Below are positions 15,197 to 16,579 of a DNA stretch of 16,579 nucleotides, one piece after another. Position numbers and translations under genes: made by a program. Position 1 is the stretch's first letter. Each line of letters opens with the position of its first letter. Source of the stretch: GCA-2732805 sp964516605 (lineage in GTDB: Bacteria > Pseudomonadota > Gammaproteobacteria > Coxiellales > Coxiellaceae); NCBI GenBank assembly GCA_964516605.1, contig CAZFAA010000035.1, positions 1-16,579 on the forward strand. The letters are read 5' to 3'. Under the pieces are notes generated by a model. The model saw only the letters and a program-made list of their open reading frames with translations, made no database searches and had not been told where the DNA came from.

Positions 15197-15235
15197 ATAT
15201 GGCACTAGCTTGAAAGCGAAACATTCCTGCCATAT
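15197..15235. repeat. Spaced inverted repeat ATATGGCA...TGCCATAT
   Basis: Perfect 8-bp arms at 15197-15204 and 15228-15235 are separated by 23 bases. The repeat lies just left of the probable IS256 end. No T-run follows on either strand. Confidence 0.45.
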
Positions 15236-15307
15236 AGAGATATCAGGCTGTAAGGTTGTGTCCGTATAATGCTGTAAATTCTGTAGTGGCTAATTGATGA
15301 GCGATTA

Positions 15308-15373
15308 TTATTTTATGAACGCAAAAGCCGGGTGGAAAGCGTAGCGAACCTTGTTTTTGCGTGAATAAAATAA
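15308..15373. repeat. Long imperfect hairpin in the transposase leader
   Basis: TTATTTTATGAACGCAAAA (15308-15326) is complementary to 15355-15373 at 17 of 19 positions, with a loop of about 28 bases. It sits about 100 bases before the transposase start, between the probable IS end and the gene. The transcript would fold into a strong stem there. Confidence 0.65.
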
Positions 15374-15476
15374 ACGATAAGCAAATAAATAGTCATGAAA
15401 GAAGGGGTTGAAAGGCCCACCGGTATTCTCCAAAATAAGTTTTTTCGAGAAATTTATTTAACACGGAGTAAGACCG

Positions 15477-16541
15477 ATGAGCGAGTATGATATTAAATTG
15501 AAGCGCGATAATTTGCTAGGACTTTTATCAAGTAATAATGGGATGGCTGATATTCTGACAGATGTAATCAACCAAGTACTTGAAGCACAATGCGCAGAGT
15601 AGCTCAAAGCAGCGCCTTATGAACGCACTGAGGAGCGTCAAGCGTATCGTAATGGTTATCGAACACGTACATTATATACACGCGTAGGGCCGCTTACATT
15701 GCGTGTTCCGCAGACACGTAACGGTGAGTTCAGTACAGAGATTTTTAATAAATATCAACGTAGCGAACAAGCATTTGTGTTGGGTCTCATGGAGATGTAT
15801 ATACAAGGTGTTTCAACACGTAAAGTAAAAAAAGTCACAGAAACTTTATGCGGGGTAAGCTTTTCAAAATCAACGGTGAGTCAACTTTGTGTTGGTCTAG
15901 ATGCTGTTGTGAATGCTTGGCGTAATCGCGATTTAACGCATAAACACTATCCGTTTTTAATTGTAGATGCCTTAGTAATTGATATTCGTCGTGATGAGGC
16001 TATCCGTAGCTCAGACATGCTCATTGTTTATGGTATTAATGAGCAGGGTTATCGAGAGCCACTTGATTTTATAGTGGCGGACAGTGAAACGGAATCCAGT
16101 TGGGTCGAGATCTTTAAGCGTTTAAAGTCCCGAGGATTAAGGCAAGTAGATCTGGTCGTTTCTGATGCTCACACAGGCCTTGTAATGGCTTTAAAGCAGC
16201 AATTTCAGGGAGCACAATGGCAACGCTGTCAGACACATTTTATGCGTAATGTGTTAGGCGTCTGTCCGCGCCACTTAAGAAAAGAGTTAGCAGATCAATT
16301 GAAGCTTATTTTTACGGCCGCTGATATCGCTATGGCGCGCAAATTGGCTCGTGACATTATTGCTTCATTTGAATCAAAAGCTGGAAAATCAATGGATGTT
16401 TTAGAAAATGGATTGGATCATGCCTTAACCATATTGAGCTTTCCTCAGCGCTATCGTACACGATTACGTACGACGAATTTAGCAGAGCGTATGAATGAAG
16501 AAATACGCAGACGTCAACGTGTGATGCGACCAGTAATGTGA
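15477..16541 (+). pseudogene. IS256-family (Mutator-type) transposase, amber-interrupted and 3'-truncated
   Basis: The frame starts at the ATG at 15477, with GGAG 8 bases upstream. It reads MSEYDIKLKRDNLL and continues to QCAE, meets TAG at 15600-15602 (codon 42), and goes on as LKAAPYERTEERQAYRNGY to a TGA at 16539-16541, 355 codons in all. PYERTEERxxYRNGYxxRTL, FxxYQRSExAxVLxLxEMYxQGVSTRKV and RTTNLAERMNEEIRRRQRV are strong IS256 signatures. The DDE residues are present as D164, D230 and probably E337. The TAG replaces a codon that is often Gln or His in relatives. Normal proteins of about 400 residues continue after RRRxRV with an IFPN..S..RL segment. Here the sequence diverges to MRPVM and stops, which suggests a second break. 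A partial product could start at the TTG at 15699 but would lack the N-terminal domain. Confidence 0.85.
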
Positions 16542-16579
16542 TTGCTATTCATTCATAAAAATAGGAGTTTTGGAGGATG

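Larger units (their letters stand above)
15036..15476. other. 441-bp AT-rich non-coding stretch with several inverted repeats
   Basis: No plausible gene is seen on either strand between the kinase start and the IS256 transposase start. The first half is very AT-rich and holds a 12-bp dyad (15119-15144) and a spaced inverted repeat (15197-15235). The second half contains the probable left end of the IS256 element (from about 15254) and a long imperfect hairpin (15308-15373). The upstream control region of the kinase must lie here, but I could not pick a convincing promoter. Confidence 0.6.
15254..16541 (+). mobile_element. Degenerate IS256-family insertion sequence (right part missing)
   Basis: The element is defined by its transposase pseudogene. 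The left boundary is a guess: GGTTGTGTCC starting at 15254 looks like an IS terminus and lies where composition changes. No matching right inverted repeat is in the window, so neither the ends nor a target duplication can be confirmed. Confidence 0.5.

Noticed and set aside
100..15602. Possible reassignment of TAG as a sense codon, since three broken genes (GmhA-like at 100-102, IS30 at 5848-5850, IS256 at 15600-15602) each carry an in-frame TAG.
   Set aside because: ybeY and the LicA-like kinase end normally at TAG, the presumed replaced residues differ (Gln, Trp, Gln/His), and the same remnants also have frameshifts, deletions or truncations. Ordinary decay explains them.
1..16579. CRISPR arrays, tRNA or rRNA genes, riboswitches.
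   Set aside because: No regularly spaced repeats beyond the two-copy 33-bp repeat, no cloverleaf-like stretch with a T-loop consensus, and no recognised leader structure were seen by eye.

Overview
The window looks like a chromosomal segment of a gammaproteobacterium. It carries two conserved housekeeping blocks in the order usual for that class: miaB-phoH-ybeY-corC-lnt (476-5829) and leuS-lptE-holA-nadD (9313-13900). The short LeuRS without the large insertion found in the E. coli enzyme, the moderate-to-low GC, the LicA-like kinase and the lone TraI_2-type protein together suggest a Legionellales-type (Coxiella/Legionella-like) host. That placement is inference; no marker gene for it is present.

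Layout. (1) 1-399, minus strand: decayed ends of two genes that resemble a sugar-cluster transaldolase and a phosphoheptose isomerase. (2) 476-5829, plus strand: tRNA methylthiolation (miaB), PhoH ATPase with the YbeY RNase (overlapping start and stop), CorC, and apolipoprotein N-acyltransferase; good sigma70-type promoters precede phoH and corC. (3) 5830-9310, an accessory insertion between the two blocks: an IS30-family transposase tail abutting the lnt stop, a 33-bp tandem repeat with a palindrome, an AAA+/DUF4143 ATPase, a minus-strand TraI_2/MOBH-like protein that has lost its HD metal ligands, and an 88-residue SemiSWEET-like transporter placed 2 bp before leuS. (4) 9313-13900: LeuRS, LptE, DNA polymerase III delta and NadD, tightly packed with overlaps. 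(5) 13901-16579: the usual rsfS-rlmH continuation after nadD is absent. In its place are an AT-rich minus-strand choline/ethanolamine-kinase-like gene, a 440-bp AT-rich non-coding stretch rich in inverted repeats, and an IS256-family transposase inactivated by an amber codon and a truncated C-terminus.

The housekeeping genes serve translation and RNA maturation (MiaB, YbeY, LeuRS), the cell envelope (Lnt, LptE), replication (HolA) and NAD synthesis (NadD). The edges and the junction between the two blocks are sites of insertion and decay, with three separate mobile or degraded loci. No complete defence system, CRISPR array or RNA gene was recognised. The items most worth a second look are the HD-less TraI_2 protein, the repeat/palindrome in front of the ATPase, and the kinase island.
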